Assembly (NCBI GenBank): GCA_964036275.1
Contig: OZ038438.1
Span: forward strand, 9,616,978 to 9,680,977
Reading direction: 5' to 3'
DNA: 64,000 nt
DNA from: Litoditis marina
Lineage: Eukaryota; Nematoda; Chromadorea; Rhabditida; Rhabditidae
Position numbers and translations under genes: made by a program. The number at the start of each line of letters is the position of its first letter. The stretch's first letter is position 1. This document shows, one piece after another, positions 37,493-64,000 of this stretch. The notes under the pieces are model-generated. The model was given only the letters and a program-made list of their open reading frames with translations. It was not told the origin of the DNA and ran no database searches.

Positions 37493-38951
37493 GAAAGCTG
37501 CACTGGAACATTATTGTCGTTATATGATAATGGTAGAGACCAACTTGATGCTATTCGTTATACCTCGTTATAACGTCGTATTGAGAGATAATAGAGACAC
37601 GTTTTCTAACACCATAAGAAGAGAACGCAAATGTTCATCATCGAGTCCGATGTAAAAACGTTCTTACGAATTGATCTGTGGATTATTGAGATTTGGTCAA
37701 ATTCCGATCTATAAGTTTCAACCATCTTCAACTTAGAATTTACTTTACTTCAACAGTTAACTAAGTTTCACTAGTCGCTTGTACATAGTGAGCTCGAGAA
37801 CAGATAACAATGTAATGCCATTTTGTTTGCTTTTTCCATTATTAGCAATAAGGTTCTCATATCATGTCAAATCCCATCAGGGAGTACGGTAATTTATAGG
37901 ACGTTCTGGAATTGTCATGCGCAGTTCAAATGATATTTGTAGTTTGATCCCGCCGAGGTCCAATCATCCTGCACAAAGTATGCAGATTAGATGTTAAAGT
38001 ACGATTGTGTGGACCAGGGAGAAGCAAAAAAAATGAGTTCCAATGAGCTTAAACGATACGTTTAAAGGTGAAAGTAAGTTCGTGTTCGGCACTGCATGAA
38101 TAGAAGTCAACAAAGTGAACCAAGTGATGAGTCATGCATTTCGTAACTAACTAACAGTGAACGCGACGGTGACATGAACAGAAAATCGCGATGTTCTGAA
38201 TATGAAAAGTGTATTGATAGGAGCAACCTGTTCACCAATAATAAACAAACAAGACAACACTGGGCAGAATGTTTAATCTAGTTTCTGAACTACAGAACAT
38301 AGTGATATTTCGTGTCGCATATGCTTGGATCTATTGACTATCTTCGACGAATCTCTTGTTCCACAAGGGAATGTACTGTCCAACAGTTTTCCATTCGCAG
38401 AAATAGATAGCCATGAGGAAACCCGATGCACCATATGCGCCATAGGTGGGGAAACTGAAAATATGAATAGAAACAACTGTTGCGTAGAACCCCTCATACG
38501 CCCAAAACTAATATTAGTGGTTGCTGATTTTATTGAAACTATCGAAAAACTCAGAAAGGCAATTAAGACTGAGAGATATGAAAGACAAGGAACGACTGAC
38601 TAAATTGGGTTGGTGACAGCATTCTTCACGAATCGGAACGGCTTCATGTAAATCATGGCGCTGCAAAAAACTTGTTATCAAATTTGAACAGCAAGCAATA
38701 TAAAACTTCAATAACAAGTAATAGCAGGAAATGAAAAAAGTATCAAAGCGAAGAATGAACGCCAAAATCGGACAAAATGCAAAAAACACGGAACAATTTA
38801 TTAAACGGAAACCAAACATTAATAAGTTAAAAATATCACAACAAGCGGATAAACAATTTCCCGAAAAACGAACCATAGTCGAATAACACAAATTCTGTAC
38901 AGTGGAAAGGTAATAATAAATAATTTAGAAATGGCATTTTAAAGCTGTTCA
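37493..38951. other. Spartin-DAD1 intergenic region
   Basis: No exon recognised. It contains one end motif gtagtttgatccc (37938-37950) of the inverted-terminus repeat family and a short block related to the 11811-11934 hairpin (near 38003). Spartin and DAD1 are on the same strand, 1.46 kb apart. Confidence 0.5.
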
Positions 38952-40423
38952 CTTATCCTAGGAAGTTCACGACGACAAGGTGAAGAACTGCGTGGGCAAA
39001 AAGGAAGTCCGCGAAAGCTCGCTCGGGAGAGATGTGCGAGAACTCAGATTTGTTTTCTTCGTTCACTTGAATGCGCAGACAAGCTGAAAAAGTGTCCAAC
39101 TGACAATATCATATACCCTCTTCCTATTGGAATGCAGTTCATCATTACATTTCCCTAACTTTTTGCTGGAGCTTCCGTCTAATCTAATCGAACTACCCAA
39201 ACAAATTTTTGAGAAATTGCGTAATATCAATGGAGTATGGCGATTACAAATTACGCGAACTCGCTTATCTGCATCGAAAACTATTTAGTGTACAATTTTT
39301 CATAGAGTGAGTATCATTCCTACGCTTGTTGTTTGAAAGCAGTCTATGTGGCTTACCGATGTTGAACATACGTAAAACCCTATAAACTTCGATAAATACT
39401 GATGCTCACTATTGCCAGATTTCGATCGACGCATGGTCTCTTTTGGAGCACCTTCTTCGAAAGAAACCAACGGCAGTGGCATTTAAAGATCATAGTTGAA
39501 CATACTTATTTTTATACTTACTTCTTCAACCTCATGTAATTTTTTTTGGTTGATGCTTCTAAGTCGAATTCGTTAACAACTCACATGCGAGCACGAAGGA
39601 AGTCACCGTTGATATGAAACCAGAGAGGAAAGAGTTGAAGGGGAACGTACCAACCATAAGACAGTAAGCAAACTGAAATAAACTAATTCACGGAATAATA
39701 GAATAATATGAAGATATTTGTTATCTCTAGAGCTCATATATGCTCTTTTGTATATTACAGTTGTACTAGCGACTTTCACCTTGTGGGTTTTCTTGAAAAT
39801 AAAAATGCTCATTTCGCAGCTAAATAAGGTAGAGTTAAAAGCATCAAATTTCTTAATCAAAAACACAATTTTGATTGGATTCAAAACAGGGGCGACTCTT
39901 AGAGAACCCCACGTTTCCTTTATAAAAACTACGGGTTTGAACTACTTTATTTTCAAGAAAACGTAAAGTTGACAGTTGAATACTTTTTGACTTATAGTTT
40001 CATTGACTACCTACGAAGGTGAAAAACATGTTTCACAGCAAAAAAAGACTAAGTTGCTCCTTCATTGATAGAAATGTATGAACTTAATACCGATCAATTA
40101 CAAGAGAAAACTTATCATACCAGCAATCAATCAATTTGACACTAAAAGTGGAAAATGTTTTCGGGGATACATTATCATAATTTGGGAATGTCCTCCGTTA
40201 ATTTGAAGAAATTCGCATGTTGCAACCTCTATCCTGACATCAGTGGCTACTTTCTTTTCTGTTCATTTCTAGCATCGAAAATTCCAAAATGAACCACAAA
40301 AATCACCTGAGCAACCCCTGTCAGTAAAATGTAGAACATGTAAGCATCGATGATCTTCAGCTTTTGAGGAGTTGTCTTCTGATAATCAACGAAAAGCTTC
40401 TTTGAGATTTCAACGACCTGCAT
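38952..40423 (-). CDS. DAD1: DAD1, oligosaccharyltransferase subunit, with a homopolymer frameshift
   Basis: Three exons: 40423-40307, 39672-39585, 39083-38952; about 111 aa after correction, matching the 113 aa of human DAD1. It begins [18 protein letters not shown], then [46 protein letters not shown] and [12 protein letters not shown], ending [12 protein letters not shown], with three hydrophobic segments. DAD1 is a small ER membrane subunit of oligosaccharyltransferase needed for N-glycosylation and cell survival. The third exon is 132 nt where 131 is needed: a run of six T (minus strand, 38997-39002) must be five to keep the universally conserved C-terminus in frame. As assembled, the last ~17 residues are out of frame. 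An acceptor atttcag lies 8 nt before the ATG. Confidence 0.92.
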
Positions 40424-42685
40424 GATTGATTCTGAAATAGGAAACAGGTGTAAAGTGTTTACAATCAAAATTATGAACAATAGTACATTTACCAAAAAGG
40501 TGCTGGTATGTTTGTGAATTATGTTACGTAAACTGAGCAAGCGTGTAACTTTTGTCAAACGATTTTTTTCTTGACATTTTAGATTAAAAACAAGGAAATT
40601 TCACACTGTATGGTAAATAAAGTCACATAAACAATACTCGAATTTATCTCACATGCAGATCGTAAGTTAACAACGACAATAAACGAAAAATAAACGAAAA
40701 TAACTGTATATTTGAGATTTAGCATGCTTATCCTTATTTTAAAACAGCTTTGAATAAAAAACCACGTCGCGGTGCATTTGATTTACAGTACTGCAGGATC
40801 CGTACAGGACCTAATATTATTGCAACAGACTCTCAGGAATGGCAAACCCTCCCCGACTTTTTCTTTGTAAAGACGGGATGATGGCAATATTGGGCGTGGT
40901 TTCAGCTGTTCTTGTGTAGTTCTTCGCTAACAATTTAACCAAGAAATCACATACAAGTGATTATTCTGACTATCGGTAATCATTCGGAAAGGCCGAATTA
41001 CTATGCCTGCTGTCAGTCTTTTCACTATTTATTCATAATATAGTTCTCGCAAACTAGGAACTATCTAATTGCAATGCTTTACGTCGTTCTTACATTGCTG
41101 AGGTAGGTCGTTTATTGGCTGAGCTGGTGTGATCTCCCTTATAATAATGGATTCTCGACGTTTTATACATGAAAACATAACAGTTTCTGTAATTTATAAT
41201 TAGATTGGGAAATAAATTAAAACTCATTTCTTGAGTCCCCACGACAATTAAACTTCCAGTATAATAACAGCCTGAACATTCATAACTACTAGTCATTTAA
41301 AGGAGTACGACGGATGTTGAATGAATCAACAAGCTGTGATCTGTGTCTTTGCTTCCAAAATAGTTAAATGAATGCTAACTTTTTGGAAAAGAAGTAGTCA
41401 CAGAGCATTTTTCGATCTAAATGTATTATAGTCTTTCTAATAATTACTGAGGTTAATCGTAGTGCTATACAACAACGCAACACATCTTGCTAGTTTTGGT
41501 CAGCTTTAGTAGATAAGGAGGTGTCTTCTCTTTTTTGCCATCAATCAATGTTATCGTATATGGTGTGATGGTATGCTATGGAACTAAAAAAACACAAACA
41601 GCAAAAAAACATTTAGCACCTAGTTTATGACAAAAAATCTACAATAATTGGTTAGTAAAATGATAACAACACTGCAAGGTTCACCCAAACCAAAAGTTTT
41701 AAGGGTTTCCGTTAGGGGAATATGAGTTTTTTCCGGGTATGTACAATCATGCTTAATGGTTTCTAGGTCAATTCTATATGTAACCGGGTTTTTTGGTAAC
41801 CTAACCGGTTTTTGGTTACCCTTTTTCAGGTTACCTCACAGGTAACCGCTAGGTAACCTAAAACTTATATCCGGTTACCAAACAAACTAACGGTAAAAAC
41901 CACATTTTGCGTTAGAAAAACAGGTAAACGGTTTTTCATTTTCGGTTACCGACCGGTTACCTACTAAGCTAACCCAAAAAATAGGTTACCAAAACCGGTT
42001 AGGTTACCAAAAAACCCGGTTACATATAGAATTCACCTTGTTTCTACCCTAGTACTTTTAGTCAAATCTATTGCAATGGACCCATATTGGAGATCGTTCA
42101 GGATTCGCATATGTTTCCCGATTCTAAACACTTCGTAGACATGTCTCTCAAACATGACCCAGGTACGTTGTACGGTCAACGGTTATTAGCATAAACACCG
42201 TAATGTTGTTACAGTCAGCGATGTGTTAGCCTTTTTTGCAAGACCAAACTACAAAACTAAGATGTGCCGTTCTTCGAAGGAATACTGTAACAAGTATTAC
42301 CGGGTTTTTCTACTAGAATCATGCCAGTTTTCACTCTTCACTTTCACTCTTTTGCTAGATTACCATTATACCGTACTCCGCCGGTCATACTCCAAGTTGT
42401 AAAACCATATCGAAAAATGAGAACACCGATCTTTATGCTGGTTTGCTGGATCTTTAAAGATTTGCCTGCAGATCATAGTTACTTCTGTTAAGTCGATTCA
42501 AATTTGTTCTCTCTGTGTACCAAGTACGTCTGATACATGAAATTGATCTGTTTTACATTGTCTGTACGTGAATTCTGTGAACATGTGATATTAGAACAGG
42601 CAGATCAATGATTTAATTAGTGTTTCGACCTTGAAATTCGGGTGTTCGTGTACTTCAGTAGTTTTTTCTTAGGAAAAAGTATATT
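40424..42685. other. Divergent intergenic region between DAD1 and trehalase
   Basis: 2.3 kb with no recognised exon on either strand. It holds the GGTTACC palindrome (41768-42037). It presumably contains the promoters of both divergent genes, but no core element could be assigned. Confidence 0.5.
41768..42037. repeat. GGTTACC foldback element, best copy
   Basis: The left end caattctatatgtaaccggg, then ttttggtaacctaaccggtt, is mirrored by the right end aaccggttaggttaccaaaa then cccggttacatatagaattc. The terminal inverted repeat is about 55 bp, and internal ggttacc units alternate in orientation. No open frame. It is a typical foldback/MITE layout, related to 12955-13180 and 17585-17642. Confidence 0.85.
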
Positions 42686-42689
42686 AAAT

Positions 42690-49543
<6,854 letters not shown>

Positions 49544-49570
49544 AGTAGAAATGAGCTCATTTCCGGAATA

Positions 49571-49584
49571 AGTTTGTAAATAAA
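49571..49584 (+). terminator. Polyadenylation signal of trehalase
   Basis: gtaaataaatg lies about 30 nt after the trehalase stop at 49543, immediately followed by a T-rich stretch. Confidence 0.55.
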
Positions 49585-50113
49585 TGTTTATTTATCTCGC
49601 GTAATCAGTCTCACTCGAATGACACTATAAGAATCTCCAACGGTAAAACGCGTTCTAAGCACTCGTTGATTCGAGAAAACATGACTAAGGAAAACTCTTC
49701 TGCAGAAAGGTCACCGAAGCTTTAGAGAAGGTTCGAAATAGGTATCATGAGGTGTCGGTCCGATATCGTGAACAAATGTTCAAGTGAGATGATCCAAACT
49801 ACTATCAAACTATGAGTTTGGGAAATATAAAAAACAACAAGGGCTGGAAACAAACAACTACTTATCGATTAGCTACAGTTTGATCACCGATGAAGCTCAT
49901 TCGAACTACGCCTAATAATATACTGGTTGAACCAGAAAAACAGCACAACGGTAAATAAAGTTCATTTTCATTTGTCTATCATGGAGTTACTTAAGTGTGT
50001 AGATGTCATTTGATAATCATCTTATCGTCTATAATCTACATGAAATAACTTGAAAACAATGCTAATAAACAACATACGTTTGTTTTGTATATATTATAGA
50101 ACAGTTTCGATTA

Positions 50114-53100
50114 TCAGTTTGACGAACAGTGCTCTGCCAACTGTTTGCTACGTAGATACTGAAGAATCGTTTTAGCTTCTTCCAAAACGACTTGATCGGT
50201 TGAATCAGTGGAAGAAAGGTATTCTGACCGCAGAGAGGATAACTTCTGAAATATAAAGGATATGTACGAGAACACTAGGTTAACTCTAATGTAATACTTG
50301 ACAGTAGTTACAATTTACTGTGTTTTTGTAATCACACGTACTCACTTATAGTTACGATACAGAATTTATTGTATTATATTCTGATTTTACGGTCCACGGT
50401 GGGAGGATTAATACGGCAAACAGGCCAGGCTTTGACAGAAACGCCAGAAGGGGAACGGCAATATAATTAATTAGGAAAGCTTTCACATACTATAACTTAG
50501 TATAGTTACAATGAAAAAGAAAATTTGAGAGAAACAGGAAGGAAAGTAGTACGTTTTGCATTTACCATCTAAAAACCTATTTAGAGAGTGAAACACTAAA
50601 TATGTGACATACAAAATCAGTATCGGCATAACCGTAATTTGTTTTATTGTTTCTTTGTAAGAATAGTGAAAACTGAACGAAATTTTCAGCGCTGGTTTAA
50701 GAAAAGCTAATGGCTGAAATTTGGTATTGAGTCTTTTGAAAGCAACAAATACGTGTTCATAGAGGTACGTCTGGTACATAGCGCAAGCGAACTATGCTCT
50801 CACCTCAAGAGTACTCTTTTCTGCCGGACAGTTTATGCTAGCCAACTCATTCTGGTATTCTCCCAAAGTTGTCTCAAACTTTGTGGCACGCTGAAAGAGG
50901 ACGTTAAATCATCCCCATTTGGGGTGAAAAAGGGTAAGGAAAAGCGCAGATAAAGTGATACAAACTAGGAGAATGAGAGAGAGAGAGGAAAAGATCAGAA
51001 AGTGGTACGTTTCGCCTCTACCCCAAGACTAGAACAGGCACGAGGAAACATAAAAAGGAACTATGCTCTGTTTCAACGCACATTAGAGGAAGCGTGCGGG
51101 CATTACACGTGTTACGTGATTGTCCATCTGATTCGCAGCATACGTGTCACTTATCAGAGCCTCATAACGGAAGGAGATGAAACATTGAATAATACGTAAG
51201 ACGTGGGAAAAGTTCAAACATAATGTTAAACTAACGATAACTTGCTCCAGCTTGACTGTGGTGTGGCTGACGTGAACAGAATTCAAAACACAACCTCCAC
51301 AGAGAACGTGTCTTCTCGCCTGAATAATACGTGAACAATTCGAAAGCACTTGAATGGTTACACCTTCGATTTGGCATCGATCAACCGAAGGTACAAAAGT
51401 GAAAACCACGTGAACCAAACTGTTGGGTAACTGTATGCACAGTGTGATATGAGCGGCAATGACGAGAAGAATTCCGAACTATCGTGACGTTTATAATCTT
51501 CAACAGATACTGAGAACAATATCCGTATCAGAAACGAATATGTAAACCCCTATCTGTGTGCTGACCCTGAAATGTCTACCAGAACTTTTCTGACCCTGAG
51601 ACTTCTTCACTCACATCTTCTACCGTAGTATTCAGATGAGCCTTCTTACTGAGTAGGTCGGTTCTGGTACAGCATTGAAGACATAGACGGGCAGTCGAGT
51701 CTTTCAACGGAATTGTGCATCTGCTACACTCAAAAGCAACGCTCTATAAAGCATGGGTAAAAAACATAACAAACTAATCAGACTGAAGCATGTGAAAGAA
51801 AAATGGTATAGTAATTTATTTCACTCTGAAAACTTCTTGCAACTTGAAAGACTAGACTCCTTCATTTTTCCGAATTGTCCTGTACAGGACATTTTACAAA
51901 TACTCGCGAAAATCGCGGATTTACCACCTAAAATGCCAAAGGAAATGAAGGGTAAAACTTCACTCGCATTTGAGTTTGTATTACCGGTATTCTAATTTTA
52001 CATTAGGAGAAGGGTCGCAGTGTTCAAAGTTACGTTTTTGGGTGTGTGTGAATAGTATAATAGAACAAGTAACGATCCGAGAGTATCGCGGAAATTTCGG
52101 CATATTATGAAGGCTCAAATCACTTGAAACATTCCATACTCACCTTTCTCCGTTCGATGTCATTGTGTTCCTGATAGGCAGTCAGTAATGTCTTCATATT
52201 CGCAAGTTTTTCGTCCTGAGATGCACAATTATTCACCAATAATGTCGCAACTGTTTGATTTTATCCCAAATAATCACAAACGATTGCCCAAACCATAGAC
52301 AGTCGCTTGGCCCATGTTATTACTCTTTTCCTCACTGACCTGCTTTTCCAAACCTTTCTCAGTCAGCTGGCATTCTCTCCGGTGCAGTAGCAGTTTTCTG
52401 TTGAGAGCCACCCTCTCCAATACAAATTCACGATGCCTGTCTGAGATTGGCAGTCATTAGGTAGAGTGAGGAACTGAGCGGGACACCAGTCATTGTCTCT
52501 ACGATTAGCAAATCACTCGGAGGAACAGTCTTAACTTGCAATTATCCAACACGAGAACGGTCGGGTTAGCTTTGTCGAATTCGCAATTAGTGAGGCTTAA
52601 TGTGCATACTAGTTTACGATGGAGTTATTCACGAAAAAAGGTTTCCGCTCTTCGGTATTCTGTTTACGAGCACACCATTTTCGTGCTCAATCGACGTTTT
52701 TCAACTTCGTGTCAATACATGTATACGGCCACATGTAATGTAGGCTATTCTATCAATTGACCAAGGTAATTATGCCAATCAATGATGGAAAAAAGCTCGG
52801 AAAACTAGTAAAACGCATACCTTTCTCTTCTTGTTTCATTCTACTGTTTTCATCCTGAATGTAGTCGAGTTCTTCTGAAAAACATTTGTTCAAAAAATGA
52901 ATGCAAACAAACAGAATGTCAGATGATATATTGAAAATCTGCTATTTACAGGAAATTGATCGAATCTACTAGATGTGAAACTATTCGAAAACTTTGTACG
53001 AAATATTCCTTTTTCAGATGTTTCTCAGATACCCGGGAAAGTTATTTTTTGAAATTCTTCACAGACAAAACCAGTCGAGAGAGTAGTACGCCATGGAGAG

Positions 53101-54129
53101 TTTGGCTAATATTTTTGTGACAGTTGGATTTTGTTGTGTGGCTGCAGAAAGGTGGGCGAAAACTGTCATTATGTTCAGTTCAGCTGTGCTGTTGAATTGA
53201 GATGCATTAGGAATGTAACTCGAACCTTTTGATGTGTTCGACTGATCAAACTACAACTCACGTTCAATTGACTTGTTGAAATCACATATGGAACAGTTTC
53301 ACTGAAACCTGACGTAAACCGAATTTGACTACATGACTGGACGATTGTTGTTACTTTTCTGTGCTCGTTTAGAAAACAGAAATAAGCTTTTGAAAAGATG
53401 TGATCGATTCTGATTCTGAATTTTAATTCAAAACTGACATTCTCACAGGGCGTACCTTTCAATTGACAATTATCTGTTGGCGTTTCGAAGTCACTCACGA
53501 AGGCCATCTCCATCTTGCAAATGGCACATTTTCCAAGAGAGCTGAAGAGGCGTATTTTATTATTATTGGTAGTATCAACATTATTATTGTCGATACTGTC
53601 GTTTTCCTAGGGGATTATACAATCAGTGTGTACACGAATTACCTGGATTACCACTGGTTGATACCTGGATTTTGAGATTTGTTTGTTCATCTATGAAATA
53701 ATGGGACACCTCAAATATGTTGTTTTGCTTGGTTAATAATCACACTACTAGCAGACAAAGTGAAAAATTTATAATGAATGAAACATATGTAAATGAACGA
53801 AAAGAGGTGCCAAACGGACATAATTGCGACTCACTGCAAACACAGGCTGATGGCGCAGCTTCTACACACCGTGTGTCCGCATAATCCAAGTGTGGGACAG
53901 CGAGAAAATTTGTCTGAAATTTACACAATTGTTGCCAACACATGTTCAATAAAGATCAGCTATATTTCGCATCAATCACTAGCCCGAGAGGACATCCCAT
54001 ATGTAATAAATTGATTACAATAGCCCAAATGAGGGTTATCTTCTTGAAAAGGTGCCATTCGTGAAGGTTTGAAAACGTACCAAAAGCCGTTGTACAGATC
54101 AAACAGTTCAAACTCGGCAGTGAATCCAT
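50114..54129 (-). CDS. Small CxxC / coiled-coil protein of unknown function
   Basis: Exons reading down: 54129-54081, 53541-53456, 52874-52821, 52440-52340, 52215-52144, 50890-50804, 50245-50114; about 193 aa. The last six join in phase. The N-terminus MDSLPSLNCLICTTAF plus SLGKCAICKMEMAF gives two CxxC pairs about ten residues apart, a likely zinc-binding module. The rest is charged heptad-like helix (EELDYIQDENSRMKQEEKDR, REFVLERVALNRKLLLHRRE, DEKLANMKTLLTAYQEH, RATKFETTLGEYQNEL), ending AKTILQYLRSKQLAEHC. The 54081 to 53541 junction is off by one nt: an indel in a T4 run or a missing exon. The start is supported by an acceptor tttccag 10 nt upstream. A CxxC-plus-coiled-coil layout occurs in Atg14-like, TRAF-like and other scaffold proteins, but nothing here identifies one. 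Introns are long (1.3 kb between 52144 and 50890). Confidence 0.7.
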
Positions 54130-55314
54130 TATCGGTTGACTGGAAACATAAACGATTTAGTATAGAAATTCAAACAATCTTAAGGGGGGAAATACTTGGT
54201 TAAATGATACGAAGAACTAATTGTCTCCTTAGTGAACTAATTGTTATGGGGTAAGGAGAAAAAGTTGGAGTTAGAGCAGAGGTGATAATTGGCCTACTAA
54301 ACTGAAACTCTAAAGTGAGCATCTAACGACCATTGAAAAACATCGAAAAGAAAGGCAACTTATCATTTGACAAAGGTTCAAAATTACATTATCCATTAAT
54401 ATAATGAAAAGCAAAACAAGTTTCAAAGTATTGAAGCCTGTAATTCTCGGTATAGTCTTCTACGCAACAAAAGAATAGTGGGGAAATTTTATTTACTTGC
54501 TGTTCTCAATCCACAAGACTGGGTGTGACCTGTGTGGCCTGGGAACTGTGACACACTCGTTCAAAGTACATTTCACAGAACAAACTACATGGCGCGCCAA
54601 TGAATATCTCGCCAAATATTAACATTTGAATGTATCCAATACATCTAATAAATCTTGAATCTTGAATAGAATTTGGAACCTTCCCGTTATTGTTTCAATT
54701 TAGTTGTCACATATATTATTTAGCTATCCGATTATCTTTCTTCTTTTCCTCTAGTGGGCGAAATTTACCGTCTAAGAGAAACACACCCAGGCAGTACATA
54801 TCAGCACCAGTTTTCATTTTGACCCCCCCCCCCCCCTTCCTCGTAGTTTATTCGAAATTCGTAATCTGCAACAAGTTTGAACTCGGGTCCCTCTATGCGT
54901 TAACTTGGAGAACTCGTCAAATTTTACTCTCATCTATTAATTGGCGCAATTTGACTGTCAGTGTTACTGCTGCGCTAATGTGCACACGTCATCAATATGC
55001 ATATTTTTTGTGCGAGATTCGTTTGAAATGTGGAGATTCAAGACAGTTTGTGTGGATTGCACGTCGTGCTTTTCTAATTGCAATGTATATGTCAAAAATG
55101 GTCACTTCCGAGAATGCTGCCCAATCAAAAAGTTTTATTACATTTTTCTTATTATGCAAAAAATGATATTGCATCGAAAAAGGGGGCGAGAACAATCACA
55201 ACTGAAAATCACAGTTTGGAAATGGGAAGAATATCTCATAACATGATACCCTAGAAAAATATTGCATAAATCAAGGCACAACAAAAACAGTGATAAATAT
55301 GGAAATACACATAA
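54130..55314. other. Spacer between UGDH 3' end and coiled-coil gene start
   Basis: About 1.2 kb with no convincing exon. The open frame 54690-55166 on the plus strand has no family similarity and includes a poly-C run, so it was not called as a gene. Both flanking genes are on the minus strand. Confidence 0.45.
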
Positions 55315-62549
<7,235 letters not shown>

Positions 62550-64000
62550 AGCTATCTCTCCCTGACGGATATCCGAGAACCACCGTGAAAATTACCTTAA
62601 AAACGTATTTTGATATATATGTGATCATGAAAGAACGAACTGTGGAGATATAGATATGAAGATACGTTTGCTCGAATAAGCAAGGTCTTAAATATTTGAT
62701 CATTTATTTTAAACGTGAAAACGCTCCGAATTGTACTTTTGCAAGTAACAATTGCGATTATTATACTACAAGAATACGAGCAACAACGTAGAACGATGAA
62801 TAAATGATATGAGCAGACAAACAGAACTTTTTGTTTCCTTTCATGCAAGCAAAAACATCGAACTTAATCATAATGCGCATTTGTCTTGTAAGGGCAATTC
62901 ACAATTCAAGTTAACATGGATGAAGCACCTTTTATAACTCTAGGCGGAGATTTGAAATGTAAAAAGTGTGAACTGTGTCATTCGGTGATATGATGGCCGT
63001 AATGAACAATGATGATGGACGACGGAAGGCGATGTGTGGAAAGGAAATAAATGAATGAATGACACGTCGTTGCCGCCGATACGTGCCGCGCAGTTGTGCA
63101 AACCAAACACACAATATTAACATAAACGGACGTGTGAAACAATGCCAGACACTTCCAAATCATCTGCGCTTCTCATTTGGAACGCTAAATACGCTTCGAA
63201 ACATTACAATATCAAAATATGGCAAAAGAGATGAGAACAGGGAGAACGGAAATCGCGACCGGAGGGTTCTAGAGCTATAAACCAAACATAGGGAAAAAAA
63301 GAAGCTAATGTTGTCAAACTCAACAGATAAACAACGGTGAATGCAGGAGCTATAAGGTTAAAACGGCACAGCCGCGTCTCACGTGAATACTTATTCAAAT
63401 CAACTTCTCAGTTGTTGGTTACATGCCATACGCGGGCGAATCGCCTGTACTCTTTATCGTGCTTTTATTGGGGGTGTTCCGAGATTGCAACTTCCTAGAT
63501 GTAATTTCATCTAAGAAACCAAGAAAGCCAATACTTCAATGAAACTCTAAAGCGCATTGGGGACAAACGAGAGAGATTAACAGCCAAAACATATCATACA
63601 CAATTTATGCATTATACTTGCTAATCCCAGAGCGACCGGTATAGCAAGTATAACAACAAGCAACGTGTAACATGAGAACAATGAAATTGTGCACTCTATA
63701 GAACAATCAACGTTTTTGCAAAGTATTGAAATCGCACTTTTAGTCCTCTTACTATCTAGTATGAATAAGTCAAAATGTGTAGACACTTGCTATCACCACT
63801 ATGATACTGTTCGTGTTGCACTTAACACCTGTTCTCAAAAATCTTTTGTTCAACTTCTACCTAAGAAGAAATGCAGAGAAAAGCATGCAATAATCAGCGC
63901 GAAGTTATAGCCTTTCAAGTCTAAATCTATCGTTAAGGAAAAGACACGATTTTCATGGACACGTGGTTATTGCGAGCAAAAGAATGACTAAGAAGACGAT
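62550..64000. other. Intergenic region upstream of UGDH
   Basis: 1.45 kb with no recognised exon on either strand; short open frames lack coding character. It is presumed to contain the UGDH promoter, but no TATA or other element could be placed with confidence. Confidence 0.45.

Noticed and set aside
54690..55166. 158-aa plus-strand frame as a gene
   Set aside because: No recognisable domain, no start context, and it includes a poly-C repeat; composition looks like intergenic DNA.

Overview
The window is metazoan nuclear DNA, AT-rich and intron-dense, and most probably nematode. Three lines of evidence support this. First, the UDP-glucose dehydrogenase and DAD1 orthologues closely resemble the nematode versions. 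Second, there is a small Cys-rich secreted protein that looks like a nematode family. Third, at least seven inferred start codons lie 0-32 nt downstream of a splice-acceptor sequence with no evident upstream exon, as expected for spliced-leader trans-splicing. Introns are mostly 50-400 bp but reach 3 kb and are full of repeats, so this is not a compact Caenorhabditis-like genome. I cannot name the species.

Layout. 120-2264 (+): exons of a C2H2 zinc-finger protein. 2.3-6.7 kb: no gene seen; G-tract foldback repeat, a diverged ~400-bp duplication and a long (CT)n tract. 6750-8979 (-): Ser-rich then Lys-rich protein of unknown function with one apparent 1-nt frame break. 9144-9343: assembly gap. 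9344-11115 (-): decayed Penelope-like retroelement with the GIY-YIG nuclease N-terminal to the reverse transcriptase. 11.1-13.9 kb: three short inverted-repeat elements. 13956-24679 (+): complete FIG4 phosphoinositide phosphatase gene (23 exons, 880 aa). 24.7-27.7 kb: no gene seen. 27882-30408 (+): secreted Cys-rich protein. 30657-33136 (-): ABT1/Esf2 ribosome-biogenesis factor. 33520-37492 (-): spartin. 38952-40423 (-): DAD1. About 42690-49543 (+): trehalase with a C-terminal hydrophobic tail. 50114-54129 (-): small CxxC/coiled-coil protein. 55315-62549 (-): UDP-glucose 6-dehydrogenase (15 exons, 477 aa).

Functional links are modest. Spartin and ABT1 lie on the same strand 383 bp apart, with an acceptor 32 nt before the ABT1 start, so a two-gene operon is possible. 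The other genes are independent housekeeping genes: phosphoinositide turnover, N-glycosylation, trehalose hydrolysis and UDP-glucuronate supply.

The most distinctive non-genic feature is a collection of unrelated, short, self-complementary (foldback) repeat families, several present in two or more copies. They are built on simple motifs: G-tracts, GCAACC, GGTTACC, GGGCCCAGTCGCCGCC, GGGGACGAGGG, and GTAGTTTGATCTCG termini. Four genes also show 1-nt frame inconsistencies; at least the DAD1 one is a homopolymer, so residual assembly indels are likely. All exon boundaries were worked out by eye from splice consensus, phase and protein similarity.
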